Assembly (NCBI GenBank): GCA_014237395.1
Contig: JABZFP010000043.1
Location: 1-64,000, forward strand
Reading direction: 5' to 3'
Length of the DNA: 64,000 bases
Origin: Desulfobacteraceae bacterium
GTDB taxonomy: Bacteria > Desulfobacterota > Desulfobacteria > Desulfobacterales > UBA5852
The notes under the pieces were generated by a model. The model was not told the DNA's origin and did not search any database. It saw only the letters and a program-made list of their open reading frames with translations. A program made the translations under genes and the position numbers. Below, one piece after another: positions 25,564-34,116 of this stretch. Every line of letters starts with the position of its first letter. Position 1 is the first letter of the stretch.

Positions 25564-25602
25564 AAAGAGGCCCGCTTCGGTTCGCACGAAGCGGGCCTCT
25601 TT
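25564..25602. terminator. bidirectional rho-independent terminator
   Basis: A perfect 16-bp stem (AAAGAGGCCCGCTTCG and its complement) around a 7-nt loop, with A/T at both feet. It lies between the convergent VWA/OmpA gene and nhaA and can end transcripts from both sides. Confidence 0.88.
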
Positions 25603-25613
25603 GATGACAGCGG

Positions 25614-26966
25614 CTATATCTTAGCGGCGCCTTGGCCGGCGATTGGGGGTGGTTTGGGGAGAAAAAGGACCAACAGGGTCATGCCGACAATCGCGCTGAG
25701 AGCCGATCCGGCCATGACGCCGACTTTGGCGGCGTCCAGCACCGGACCGCTCAGCGCCAGGCCGGAGATGAACAATGCCATGGTAAACCCGATGCCCGCC
25801 AGAAAGCCGCCCCCCAGGATAACACCCCAGTTGACGCCTTCCGGCAGACGGGCCAGCTTGAATTTTACCGCCAGCCAGCTGAACAGGAGAATGCCCACCG
25901 GCTTGCCGACCACAAGGCCCAGCGCCGTGGCAAGGGCCACCGGGTCGAGGAAGGCCGACGCCTGAATCGGAACCCCGGCATTGGCCAGGGCAAAAACGGG
26001 CATGATCAGAAACCCCACCCAGGGATGAAGTTCGGTTTCATGGCGTTCGAGGGGCGAAATGCTTTTGCGCGCTGCCCGCTCCATCTGGCGCAGCACGGCA
26101 TAGCGGTCGGTCGATGTGCGCCACCCATCGCCTTTCAGAAAATGACCGGTCCGGCTGAAAATCGATTCAAGGCGGTTTTCGGTGATCCAGGATCGGGCCG
26201 GCATCATCAGGCCGAAGATAACACCGGCGATGGTGGCATGGACGCCGGATTCGTGAAAAGCCAACCAGGTCAACACCATCAGCGCATAATAGATTCCCGG
26301 GCTGCGGATGCCGACCCGTATCATCAGAGGAAGAACGGCGATACCGAGCCCCCCCAGGGCGAGGGCCGTCATGTTGAGGCTTTCGGTGTAGCCGATGGCG
26401 ATCACCAGGATGGCGCCGATATCGTCGGCAATCGCCAGGGACAGCAGCAGGATGCGCAAACTGCCGGGTATCCGTTTGCCCAGCACGGCCAGACAACCCA
26501 CCACGAACGCGATGTCGGTGGCCATGGGAATGCCCCATCCCCGTGCCCCGGGTTCGCCCCATTGCAGCATCAGGTAGACCTCGGCCGGGATCAGCATCCC
26601 CCCCAGGGCGGCGGCGATGGGCAAAACAGCCTGCCGCAGATCCTGGAGCTCCCCCATGACGAGTTCCCGTTTGACCTCCAAACCGATGACGAAAAAGAAA
26701 ATGGCCATCAGGCCATCGTTGATCCAGTGCTGCAGGGAGTGGTTCATCTGAAAGCTGCCGATGCCGATGGTGAAACGGGTTTTCCAGATCCCCAGGAACC
26801 AATCGGCCGTTGGCAGATTCGCCAGCGTCAGGGCGATGGCCGTGGCGACCAAGAGGACGACGCCACTGGCGGCTTCGATGTGCAGGAACCGTTTGAGGGG
26901 ATCGACCAGGCTGTCGATGGGTTCGCGGGGCAGGAGGCTTTCGGTTGTGTGGCGGGCTTGGGCCAT
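25614..26966 (-). CDS. nhaA: Na+/H+ antiporter NhaA
   Basis: About 450 residues from the ATG at 26966 (AAGAGGA upstream); the frame extends further but into the previous gene. Hydrophobic, with 11-12 membrane segments and NhaA hallmarks: FLHIEAASGVVLL, INDGLMAIFFFVIGLEVKRE, WGIPMATDIAFVVG and the cation-binding LAIADDIGAILVIA. NhaA exchanges two protons for one sodium and supports sodium and pH homeostasis. This matters here because TRAP importers depend on a sodium gradient. An insertion of about 40 residues before LHPWVGF (RLESIFSRTGHFLKGDGWR...) lengthens the cytoplasmic loop compared with E. coli NhaA (388 residues). Confidence 0.95.
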   Translation of the reverse strand: MAQARHTTESLLPREPIDSLVDPLKRFLHIEAASGVVLLVATAIALTLANLPTADWFLGIWKTRFTIGIGSFQMNHSLQHWINDGLMAIFFFVIGLEVKRELVMGELQDLRQAVLPIAAALGGMLIPAEVYLMLQWGEPGARGWGIPMATDIAFVVGCLAVLGKRIPGSLRILLLSLAIADDIGAILVIAIGYTESLNMTALALGGLGIAVLPLMIRVGIRSPGIYYALMVLTWLAFHESGVHATIAGVIFGLMMPARSWITENRLESIFSRTGHFLKGDGWRTSTDRYAVLRQMERAARKSISPLERHETELHPWVGFLIMPVFALANAGVPIQASAFLDPVALATALGLVVGKPVGILLFSWLAVKFKLARLPEGVNWGVILGGGFLAGIGFTMALFISGLALSGPVLDAAKVGVMAGSALSAIVGMTLLVLFLPKPPPIAGQGAAKI

Positions 26967-26985
26967 GGTGATGCGTTCCTCTTGT

Positions 26986-27849
26986 TTAGTAGATTTTACG
27001 GTGTGAAAAGCCTTTTCCCAAAACATTGAAGGTTCTTTCAATGATGACGAAGGCGTCCGGGTCAAGATCGAACACGATTTCTTCCAGGCGTTTCAATTCG
27101 AAATTATTCAGTACGGTCATCACGATTTTGCGCTGTTTACGGGTGTAAGTGCCGCGTCCGTACAAAAACGTGCCTCCCCGTTTGAGGCGATCGTTGATGG
27201 CCTCGGCAATTTGCTGGGACGCGTCGGAAATGATGAAAACAATTTTGCGCTGATTGAAAAAGGTCAGCACATAGTCCAGCATCTGGGCGGTTACGAAGCT
27301 CATGACCAGCGAATAGAGCACCCGGTCGACATCCAGAATGCCCAGGCTGAATCCGAATAGAATCAGATTGAAGCCAAAAAAGAAGGTTCCCATCCGGATA
27401 TTGAATTTCTGGTTCAGCAAGACGGCGATGACGTCGTTGCCACCGGACGATCCCAGTGAATGCAGGGTGATGCCCGCGCCTGTGCCGAGGATGGCACCCC
27501 CGGCGATGGCGGCCAGCATGGGGTCGTGAACCGGAATGGTGAAGTTGATCTGGTCGATGGCCCAGGAAAGCGTCAGCATGCCGAAAATGCTGTAGAGAAA
27601 AAACCGCCGGCTGATCATCAGCCAGCCGATGATGAATATCGGGACATTGATGATGAAATATAAGATCCCGGGGGATAGCCATTGGGTCCAGTAAAAGATC
27701 AACAGACACAGACCGGACATGCCGCCGGAGATAAATTCCTGAGGCATGGCCACGGCCTTGACGCCGATGGCGAAAATGAATGAACCGGCTGAAATCAAAA
27801 ACAGGTTCCAGGGGATGGTCAGCGTTTGCAGCCGCAGTTTTTTCAGCAT
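26986..27849 (-). CDS. YitT family membrane protein (DUF161 plus DUF2179)
   Basis: 287 residues. The N-terminal part has about six membrane segments with YitT motifs (AVAMPQEFISGGMSGLCLL, GTGAGITLHSLGSSGGNDVIA). The C-terminal part is a soluble DUF2179 ferredoxin-like domain (RGGTFLYGRGTYTRKQRKIVMTVLN, DPDAFVIIE). The family is widespread, and no transport or sensing activity can be assigned from sequence. The stop lies 19 bp before the chosen nhaA start, so the two genes are probably co-transcribed. Confidence 0.92.
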   Translation of the reverse strand: MLKKLRLQTLTIPWNLFLISAGSFIFAIGVKAVAMPQEFISGGMSGLCLLIFYWTQWLSPGILYFIINVPIFIIGWLMISRRFFLYSIFGMLTLSWAIDQINFTIPVHDPMLAAIAGGAILGTGAGITLHSLGSSGGNDVIAVLLNQKFNIRMGTFFFGFNLILFGFSLGILDVDRVLYSLVMSFVTAQMLDYVLTFFNQRKIVFIISDASQQIAEAINDRLKRGGTFLYGRGTYTRKQRKIVMTVLNNFELKRLEEIVFDLDPDAFVIIERTFNVLGKGFSHRKIY

Positions 27850-27894
27850 GCCGGCATTCTTTCCTCTACAGCGGAAGTCGGTCGCCGTCGATCA

Positions 27895-28314
27895 TCAGCG
27901 AGGCGTGCAGGCCCCGAACAGGACGAAGCCGCTGACGGGGTCGGAGACTGTGGCCACAGCCTCTCCACTGGCTTCCGTAATCGTGACGGACCAACCACGA
28001 CCGTTCTGGGCACCCTGCAATATCAAGACACCTTCGTCTTGCGTGACGCTCTGAATCATGGTGCGCCGTTCCTCTTTGGCATCGCCGATTTCGCTGATTT
28101 CCTTTTTATCGACATCGATTTCCAGAAACCGGGGCAGACGTGCCTCCTGGGGCGTCACGGTTTCACAAGCGCCCCCGGGATGACACTCGATGACATCGAT
28201 GATGGCCATTATCAAGGGGCGGCTGCCGTCAAAGTCGCCTGCCACGGCTCCCAAGGGAACCACCATCATGGCGAGAGACAATAAACCGATCACGATTCGT
28301 GTTCGAATCTCCAT
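27895..28314 (-). CDS. hypothetical secreted protein
   Basis: 139 residues. Residues 1-26 form a signal peptide (RTRIVIGLLSLAMMVVPLGAVAG), with GGAG upstream of the ATG. The mature part (about 113 residues) has two cysteines in a short stretch (IECHPGGACETV) and a third near the C-terminus (FGACTPR), and a beta-rich C-terminal half (GRGWSVTITEASGEAVATV). I do not recognise a family. It lies 13 bp downstream of the glycine-zipper gene and is probably in the same transcript; both products would be in the envelope. Confidence 0.7.
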   Translation of the reverse strand: MEIRTRIVIGLLSLAMMVVPLGAVAGDFDGSRPLIMAIIDVIECHPGGACETVTPQEARLPRFLEIDVDKKEISEIGDAKEERRTMIQSVTQDEGVLILQGAQNGRGWSVTITEASGEAVATVSDPVSGFVLFGACTPR

Positions 28315-28327
28315 TTCGGGCTCCTTT

Positions 28328-28819
28328 CTATTTTACCGTGTAGCCTTTGCCTTCGAGACAGGCCGAATAGGCGCGGTTATAAGTGCTGCGTTTCTGGGAA
28401 TACTGCTGGGCCTGCTGCTGCTCCCACTGCTGCTGGTTGCTCGCCTGCCGGCGGTTTTGATCATTGCGTCGCATGCCGCCGATAAGGCCGCCGGAGGCCG
28501 CCCCGATGGCCGCCCCTTTGCCGGCATCACCGGCAATGGCGCCGGCCGCAACCCCCACCAGGGCGCCGCGGGCCGCTCCCCGGACCACACCGCCCTGGGG
28601 CGCTTCCTGTTGGGGCGGCGGCGCCGTAGCCGTGGGCGGCGCCATGGGATCGAAACCGGTTTCGTTTTTGGCCCAGTTATAGCAGGAGAATTTATCCTGC
28701 TCCATCTGGTCATTGCTCTGGCCCTTGGCCGGAAAGACGATCAATTCCTGGGCAACCGCCATGCCGGCCGTCATTGCCGTGATAAAAATGGTCAACATTA
28801 TCACGCAAGGAATTCGCAT
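28328..28819 (-). CDS. secreted glycine-zipper protein (YMGG-like)
   Basis: 163 residues from the ATG at 28819, preceded by GAAGGAGGG. A signal peptide covers about 1-24 (cleavage near GMAVAQ). After a Pro/Gln linker comes a glycine-zipper segment (GAARGALVGVAAGAIAG, GKGAAIGAASGGLIGG) able to insert into or associate with membranes. Then a Gln-rich tail follows (QQQWEQQQAQQYSQKR), and AYSACLEGKGYTVK, a C-terminal motif often seen in such proteins. Cysteines in FSCYNWAK and YSACLEG may pair. Role unknown; envelope localisation is likely. Confidence 0.82.
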   Translation of the reverse strand: MRIPCVIMLTIFITAMTAGMAVAQELIVFPAKGQSNDQMEQDKFSCYNWAKNETGFDPMAPPTATAPPPQQEAPQGGVVRGAARGALVGVAAGAIAGDAGKGAAIGAASGGLIGGMRRNDQNRRQASNQQQWEQQQAQQYSQKRSTYNRAYSACLEGKGYTVK

Positions 28820-28979
28820 GGTTTCCCTCCTTCGATGGCTCGGGTGATGGTTCATTTACGATGGAATACGATTGTCTGGAAAAGTGATCATTACCTTAAG
28901 AGGGGCGTTGGGTGAGGTCAATACTTTTCTGGTTTCTGTGGCGGTTTTGCGGGTGCTGATCGGGGGAAACGAAACGGGA

Positions 28980-29903
28980 TCAACTCTCTATGGATCGAGC
29001 AGCGGATGCATCATGCTCTATAAGACGGTCGATCAGGGCGTCTTTTTCCTGCCAGATATGGCGGATCCATTGCTGGAATGCTTCACGGAACTCGGGATCA
29101 TCGGTATAGCTGCCCTGCAGCAGCGGTTCCGGAATGGCGATTTCACGTATTTTTACGGAAACGCGTAGGATTTTTCCGCCCAGATAGGCCCAAAAATCCG
29201 TCATGCCGTCAGGGTAGACGATCGTGACATCCAGCATATGGGTGATGCGACCCTCCATGACCTCGATGGCAAAGGCCAGCCCGCCGGCCTTGGGGCGCAG
29301 AAGGTGTCGATAGGGCGCCCTCTGGCGCCGGTGCTTTTCGTGTGTAAAACGGGTCCCCTCGATGAAATTGAGGATCGACACCGGTGTAAAATGGTATTTG
29401 CGGCAGGCCCGGCGGGTGGTTTCCAGATCGAGGCCGCTTTTATCGGGGTGTTTCGCCAGATATGTACTGGAGTAGCGCTTCATAAACGGGTAGTCCAGAG
29501 CCCACAGGGCGGAACCCATGATGGGGATCCAGAGCATCTGCTGCTTGGCGAATATCTTGGGAAACGGGATACGGTCGGTGAGCGCTTTAAGCAATACCGG
29601 TATGTCGGCCCAGGTCTGATGATTGCAGACCACCATGTACCACTTGTCAGGCCGCAGGCCTTCGGTTCCCTGTATATCCCAGGATATGGGCAGGAACAGA
29701 TCCTGGATCAGGAGATTGCCGCCGATCCAGCCGCGCACCGTCCGCATCAGGGCGCGGGCACAGGCGTTTTCCCAGTCGGTGCGCCAGGCTACCAGTTTTG
29801 CCAGCGCCACTATATGCACCGGGATACCCCAGAATACCGTGTTGGCGATAACCATGAGCATCACCATACAGGCCCGCAGGTGTTGAAACGCTGTCGTCAC
29901 CAT
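28980..29903 (-). CDS. lysophospholipid acyltransferase family protein (YihG-like)
   Basis: About 307 residues from the ATG at 29903 (AGGA 9 nt upstream; a GTG eight codons earlier is possible). An N-terminal membrane segment is followed by a PlsC-type domain: NHQTWADIP (the HX4D catalytic motif), FVKRYSS-like SALWALDYPFMKRYS, and FIEGTRFT (substrate motif EGTR). The family transfers acyl chains to lysophosphatidate or related acceptors at the inner membrane. The domain order and the extended C-terminus resemble E. coli YihG. It is probably monocistronic. Confidence 0.9.
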   Translation of the reverse strand: MVTTAFQHLRACMVMLMVIANTVFWGIPVHIVALAKLVAWRTDWENACARALMRTVRGWIGGNLLIQDLFLPISWDIQGTEGLRPDKWYMVVCNHQTWADIPVLLKALTDRIPFPKIFAKQQMLWIPIMGSALWALDYPFMKRYSSTYLAKHPDKSGLDLETTRRACRKYHFTPVSILNFIEGTRFTHEKHRRQRAPYRHLLRPKAGGLAFAIEVMEGRITHMLDVTIVYPDGMTDFWAYLGGKILRVSVKIREIAIPEPLLQGSYTDDPEFREAFQQWIRHIWQEKDALIDRLIEHDASAARSIES

Positions 29904-29989
29904 TTGGTTCTGTCCTAAAATTTCCACCTCTGGTGGAGGCCCCAGAGCGGTTCAACCGATCCGAGGTGCTTTTCTGACATCGTGTCTTC

Positions 29990-30200
29990 ATTTTCTGTCA
30001 CGTGACAGAAAAGATGAGTTCGTAATGAGTCGCTGAAGTGATCTTTTCGTCATCCCCTTGCAGGCGGGGATCCAATCATTACAATGGGTTATGGACTCCC
30101 GCCTTCGCGGGCGTGACGGCTTCAGGACATTTTACGATTCCATCAGAAAACGAAGCAAAAGAACACGCCCGTTTACCGCTGTCAGCCGATAGTGGGCCGT
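29990..30200. repeat. dispersed ~200-bp repeat, copy A, carrying an inserted REP pair
   Basis: The 5' part has a long palindrome around TTTTCTGTCACGTGACAGAAAA. The 3' part reads GAAAACGAAGCAAAAGAACACGCCCG, shared with copies near 37.5, 42.2 and 43.2 kb. Between them (30048-30119) sits a head-to-head pair of REP-like palindromes (cores CCCCTTGCAGGCGGGG and CCCGCCTTCGCGGGC). The copy near 43.2 kb is interrupted at the same point. No gene lies in 29904-30301. Confidence 0.7.
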
Positions 30201-30301
30201 GTCGAGGCCCCGGGTGGACTTTGACTTCAAGCTATTTTTACCATATCATCGCCGCCGGTTAAAGCAACGTCGGTCCAAAATCTCTGAAAAGGAATGCCAG
30301 C

Positions 30302-31747
30302 ATGATGGAGAAGGTGACAAACACGATTATCGAAACATTCGAGGTGATCAGTGCGATTCCCCGCTGTTCGAAAAATGAAGCCAAGCTGGCCGCATGGCTG
30401 ATGGACTGGGCGCGTGAGCACGGATACCCCTTTCGCAGTGATGAGGCTGGAAACCTGGTGATCCAGGTGCCGGCCTCACCGGGTATGGATGGAAAGCCAA
30501 CGGTGATTCTGCAGGGCCACATGGATATGGTCTGCGAGAAAACGCCCGAATCGGCGCACGATTTTGAACGCGACCCCATTCGGGTGCTGTGTGACGGGGA
30601 CTGGATTCATGCCGACGGCACGACCCTGGGCGCAGACAATGGGATTGCCCTGGCCATGGCCCTTGTATTGGTGGAGGACGACGCCGTTCGCCATCCGCCG
30701 CTGGAACTGCTCTTTACCGTGGACGAGGAAAGCGGCCTGATCGGTGCCCACAAGCTCGATGCATCCCTGATCACCGGCCTTATTCTCATCAATATCGACT
30801 CCGAAGACGAAGGGGTTTTCACCATTGGATGTGCCGGTGGGGAAGAGACATTGATCCGGCTGCCGCTGGCTTATGAGGATCGGCCGGACGGTTGGGATTG
30901 CGGCCGGGTCGTGGTCGGGGGGCTGCGTGGCGGTCACTCCGGCGTGGATATTCACAAGCCGCGGGCCAATGCCAACCGGTTGCTGGGGCGCCTTTTGCTG
31001 AGGCTGCAGGAAACGCCGGATGTCCGCCTGGTTTCGTTGGCAGGCGGATCGGCCCACAATGCGATTCCAAGGGATGCATCGGCCTGGGTGGCGTTTCCGC
31101 CCGCACAGGCGGCTGCGGTGCGCGATGCGGTGAAAGGGTGTGAACAGCATCTTCTGGAAGAGCACGCCGATACCGAATCCAACTTGTGCGTACATTTCGA
31201 AGCCGTGAAGGACACGCTGCCGGATCACGTGTTGCGCCCCGAAAGCGCCCTGCAGGCGGTTCGCCTGCTGAATGCGCTGCCCCACGGCGTGCACGGCATG
31301 TCCACCCGGGTGGCGGGATTGGTGGAGACATCCTGCAACCTGGCGATTGTGCGCATCAAAGAGGATGCTCTCGACATCATCAGCAGCCAGCGCAGCTCGG
31401 CCATGTCGCGTCTGGACGAGATGACGGAACGCGTGACGGCGGTGGCGGCCCTGGCAGGCGCATCGGCCACCCGCATGAACCACCATCCGGCCTGGGCGCC
31501 GGACATGCAGGCCGCGCTTCTCAAGCGTTGTCGGGAGGTTTACGGCTCATTGTACGACAAGGAACCGGTGGTAGAAGTGATCCACGCGGGCCTGGAATGC
31601 GGGTTGATCGGCGACAAGGTGCCGGGCATGGAGATGATTTCCATTGGTCCGAACCTGCGCCATCCCCATTCACCGGACGAAAAACTCAATGTACCGTCCG
31701 TGGGGCGGGTCTATCAGTTTCTGGCGGCCTTGCTGGCGTCCTTTTGA
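30302..31747 (+). CDS. pepD: aminoacyl-histidine dipeptidase (beta-Ala-His dipeptidase, M20 family)
   Basis: 481 residues, AAAGGA upstream of two adjacent ATG codons. M20/PepD family: zinc-site QGHMDMVCEK (H73), DGTTLGADNGIALAMAL, DEESGLIGAHKLD, RGGHSGVDIHKPRANANRL and a C-terminal HAGLECG with the last metal histidine. PepD cleaves Xaa-His dipeptides such as carnosine in the cytoplasm and uses two zinc ions. The length fits E. coli PepD (485). It stands alone, with REP-like repeats on both sides, and is likely housekeeping peptide turnover. Confidence 0.95.
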   Translation: MMEKVTNTIIETFEVISAIPRCSKNEAKLAAWLMDWAREHGYPFRSDEAGNLVIQVPASPGMDGKPTVILQGHMDMVCEKTPESAHDFERDPIRVLCDGDWIHADGTTLGADNGIALAMALVLVEDDAVRHPPLELLFTVDEESGLIGAHKLDASLITGLILINIDSEDEGVFTIGCAGGEETLIRLPLAYEDRPDGWDCGRVVVGGLRGGHSGVDIHKPRANANRLLGRLLLRLQETPDVRLVSLAGGSAHNAIPRDASAWVAFPPAQAAAVRDAVKGCEQHLLEEHADTESNLCVHFEAVKDTLPDHVLRPESALQAVRLLNALPHGVHGMSTRVAGLVETSCNLAIVRIKEDALDIISSQRSSAMSRLDEMTERVTAVAALAGASATRMNHHPAWAPDMQAALLKRCREVYGSLYDKEPVVEVIHAGLECGLIGDKVPGMEMISIGPNLRHPHSPDEKLNVPSVGRVYQFLAALLASF

Positions 31748-31767
31748 GGCGGCTGATAAATAAGTAA

Positions 31768-31950
31768 CGCCATCATCCCGGCTGAAGCCCGGATCTTGTT
31801 GCCTATGCTTATGGCTCCGGGATGTTGTTTTTTTAGGTGTTACAACACTGGATGCCGGATCGGGGTCCGGCATTACAGGATGAAAAAGAGCCCATTTTGT
31901 AATTACGACACAGTCTCCTTCGCGGGAGTGACGGCTTCAGGGTTTTTAGG
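31768..31950. repeat. cluster of REP-like palindromes
   Basis: Three imperfect palindromes: CATCATCCCGGCTGAAGCCC around 31771, TGCCGGATCGGGGTCCGGCA around 31852, and TCTCCTTCGCGGGAGTGACG around 31914. The last is followed by GGCTTCAGG, as in the copy at 30.1 kb. They lie between the convergent pepD and pepF. Such elements often form mRNA 3'-end structures. Confidence 0.6.
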
Positions 31951-32041
31951 CTTCCATCATAAATTCAAAATCCGTTTTTCCGATTCGTCAATACGATGCC
32001 ATCCATTGCTGATGCATCATTATAGTGACGCACAGGAGGGC

Positions 32042-33853
32042 TTAAAGCGTGCTGAAGACCGCTTTCAGTTCATCCACCAGTCTTCCGAAATGAGCGATGG
32101 CCTGGGCCACCGGTGCCGGGGAGCGCATGTCTACGCCGGCCGCCAGCAGTTCGTCCAGCGGGAATTGGCTGCCTCCCAGCGTCAGAAACCGCAGGTAATC
32201 GTCGCACGCCCTGTCTTCACCCCGCATGACCCGGTTGGCCAAAGCAATGGCCGCTGAAATACCCGTGGCATATTTGTAGACGTAGAAGGCCGAATAGAAA
32301 TGGGGAATGCGCAGGCACTCCAGCTTCAGGGCATCATCGATCACCAGATGATCGCCGAAGTGCGCGGTCAGCAGTTCGTGGTAGATGCCGGTCAGGGCGT
32401 CCAGCGTCAGGGGTTCCTGGGCTTCGGCCAGGGCGTGGATGCGCAGCTCGAATTCGGCGAACATGGTCTGGCGAAAGAGGGTGCCCCGGATATTGTCGAT
32501 TTCACGGTTGAGGATGTAGGCCTGCATGCGCGGATCATCTTGGTAGCGCTTCAGCAAGTGGGCACTCAGCAAGGTTTCGTTGAAAGTCGAGGCCACTTCC
32601 GCCACGAAGATGGTATAGCCGTGGTAAACATAGGACTGGTGCCGGCAGGACAGGTAGGAATGCATGGAATGGCCGGCTTCGTGGGTCAGGGTGTAAAGGC
32701 TGTTGATGTTGGCGCGTTCGTAATTCAACAGGATATAGGGCGGTGAATCGTAGCAACCGGAAGAGTAAGCGCCGCTGCGTTTGCCCCGGTTTTCGTAGCG
32801 GTCGACCCAGCCCCCGGTCAGTCCTTTCCGGAGCACGTCGGTATAATCCGACCCCAGCGGTGCCAGTGCTTCGAGGCAGGTCGCGACGGCTTCTTCGTAG
32901 GGCATGTCAAAGGCGATGTCGCGTACGATGGGCACATACGTGTCATAGAAATGCAGTTCGTCGAGTCCCAGTGCGCCCCGGCGAAAATCGAGATAGGTGA
33001 AAAGGGGATCCTGGTGGGTTTTGACCGTTTCCAGCAGGTTGTCGTAGACCGCCAGGGGGATGTCGTCGCCGAACAGGGCCGCCTCGCGGCAGGTGGCGTG
33101 TTTCCGGCTGCGGGTATAAAACAGGTCGGCCTTGACAGTTCCCGCCAGGGCGGCGGCAATCGTGTTCTGGTGATTTTCATAGGCGGTATAATATTGAAAG
33201 AAGGCCTTGCGCCGTACCTCGCGATCGGGATGCTGCAGAAAGGTGGTGAAGTTGCCATGGCTGAGCTCGGTTTCCCCGCTGATCCCATCGCTGATTGTGC
33301 CGAACGACAGATCCACATTGTCGAGCTGGCCGAAAACCTGTGAGGCCGTCTGGGCCATCTCGCGGCTCATAGCCAGCATTTCCTCCATGGGACCGTCGAG
33401 GGTATGCGGCCGGTGGCGCAGGATTTTTTCGAGATAAAAGCGATAGTCCGCCAGTGCCTCGCTTGTTAAATACGTCTGTATGGTTTCCGCGGGAATCGCC
33501 ATGATTTCGGGACGCATGAAACTGGACAACTCGGACGCGCGGGAATAAAGGCTAACGGCCCGTTGATACATGGCCATATGGGCCTGGTTGGACTTGTCCT
33601 CGTCATTTTTGAGGTGGGCGTAGGTGTAAAGCCGTTCGATGCGGCGGGACAGGTCGAGATCAAAGGTAACGGCCGCTGCCAGGGCCTCCGCCGAATCCCC
33701 CAGGTGCCCCTGGTAACGCGCATAGCCCGGCAGTTCGGATGTTAACTGGTCAAACAGGGTCTGCCATTCGGTATCATCGGCGAACAGGGGGGTCAGGTCC
33801 CACTGGTGGTTTGGCGGGATAGCACTTCGATCAGGGATTCTACGGGCCGTCAT
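32042..33853 (-). CDS. pepF: oligoendopeptidase F (M3B zinc metallopeptidase)
   Basis: 603 residues, GAGGA 8 nt upstream of the ATG. The zinc motif HEAGH (391-395) sits in YTLTHEAGHSMHSYLS, with the third ligand expected in EVASTFNETLL. Surrounding M3B features (W.PLF near the N-terminus, GGWVDRYENRGKRSGAYSSGCYDSPPYILLNY) are typical. PepF cleaves short oligopeptides (about 7-17 residues) in the cytoplasm. With the nearby pepD gene and the peptide-type ABC importer it would make a peptide-use neighbourhood, although the genes are separately transcribed. purB is divergent, 263 bp away. Confidence 0.95.
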   Translation of the reverse strand: MTARRIPDRSAIPPNHQWDLTPLFADDTEWQTLFDQLTSELPGYARYQGHLGDSAEALAAAVTFDLDLSRRIERLYTYAHLKNDEDKSNQAHMAMYQRAVSLYSRASELSSFMRPEIMAIPAETIQTYLTSEALADYRFYLEKILRHRPHTLDGPMEEMLAMSREMAQTASQVFGQLDNVDLSFGTISDGISGETELSHGNFTTFLQHPDREVRRKAFFQYYTAYENHQNTIAAALAGTVKADLFYTRSRKHATCREAALFGDDIPLAVYDNLLETVKTHQDPLFTYLDFRRGALGLDELHFYDTYVPIVRDIAFDMPYEEAVATCLEALAPLGSDYTDVLRKGLTGGWVDRYENRGKRSGAYSSGCYDSPPYILLNYERANINSLYTLTHEAGHSMHSYLSCRHQSYVYHGYTIFVAEVASTFNETLLSAHLLKRYQDDPRMQAYILNREIDNIRGTLFRQTMFAEFELRIHALAEAQEPLTLDALTGIYHELLTAHFGDHLVIDDALKLECLRIPHFYSAFYVYKYATGISAAIALANRVMRGEDRACDDYLRFLTLGGSQFPLDELLAAGVDMRSPAPVAQAIAHFGRLVDELKAVFSTL

Positions 33854-34116
33854 TTTTTTATCCTCATTGTGATTTCCCGGACGGCTTAGCGCCTGGGGCT
33901 GTTTTCATCGGGAGCACTTGCCGGACATGGTCAATTCTTGCTGCAATAGCGCATTGTATCGATAAGCGCCAGCCAACCGCGCGCAGGCGGGCCTTGAACA
34001 GTATCCTTGACACTGCGATGGATAGTCGTCTATAGCGAGGACGTCGGCTTTGGTCTATCCGCCGACGCGAGCAGAACATTTCCTTTACCTCACTACCGAA
34101 ATGATCGAATCATATC

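Noticed and set aside
25632..27029. 465-codon plus-strand open frame over nhaA
   Set aside because: It is antisense to a clear NhaA gene and reads as low-complexity Gly/Asp/Gln/His-rich protein, typical of a shadow frame in GC-rich DNA. No start signal.
30476..31486. 336-codon minus-strand frame over pepD
   Set aside because: Antisense to a gene with intact M20 motifs; His/Arg/Gln-rich composition and no ribosome site indicate a shadow.
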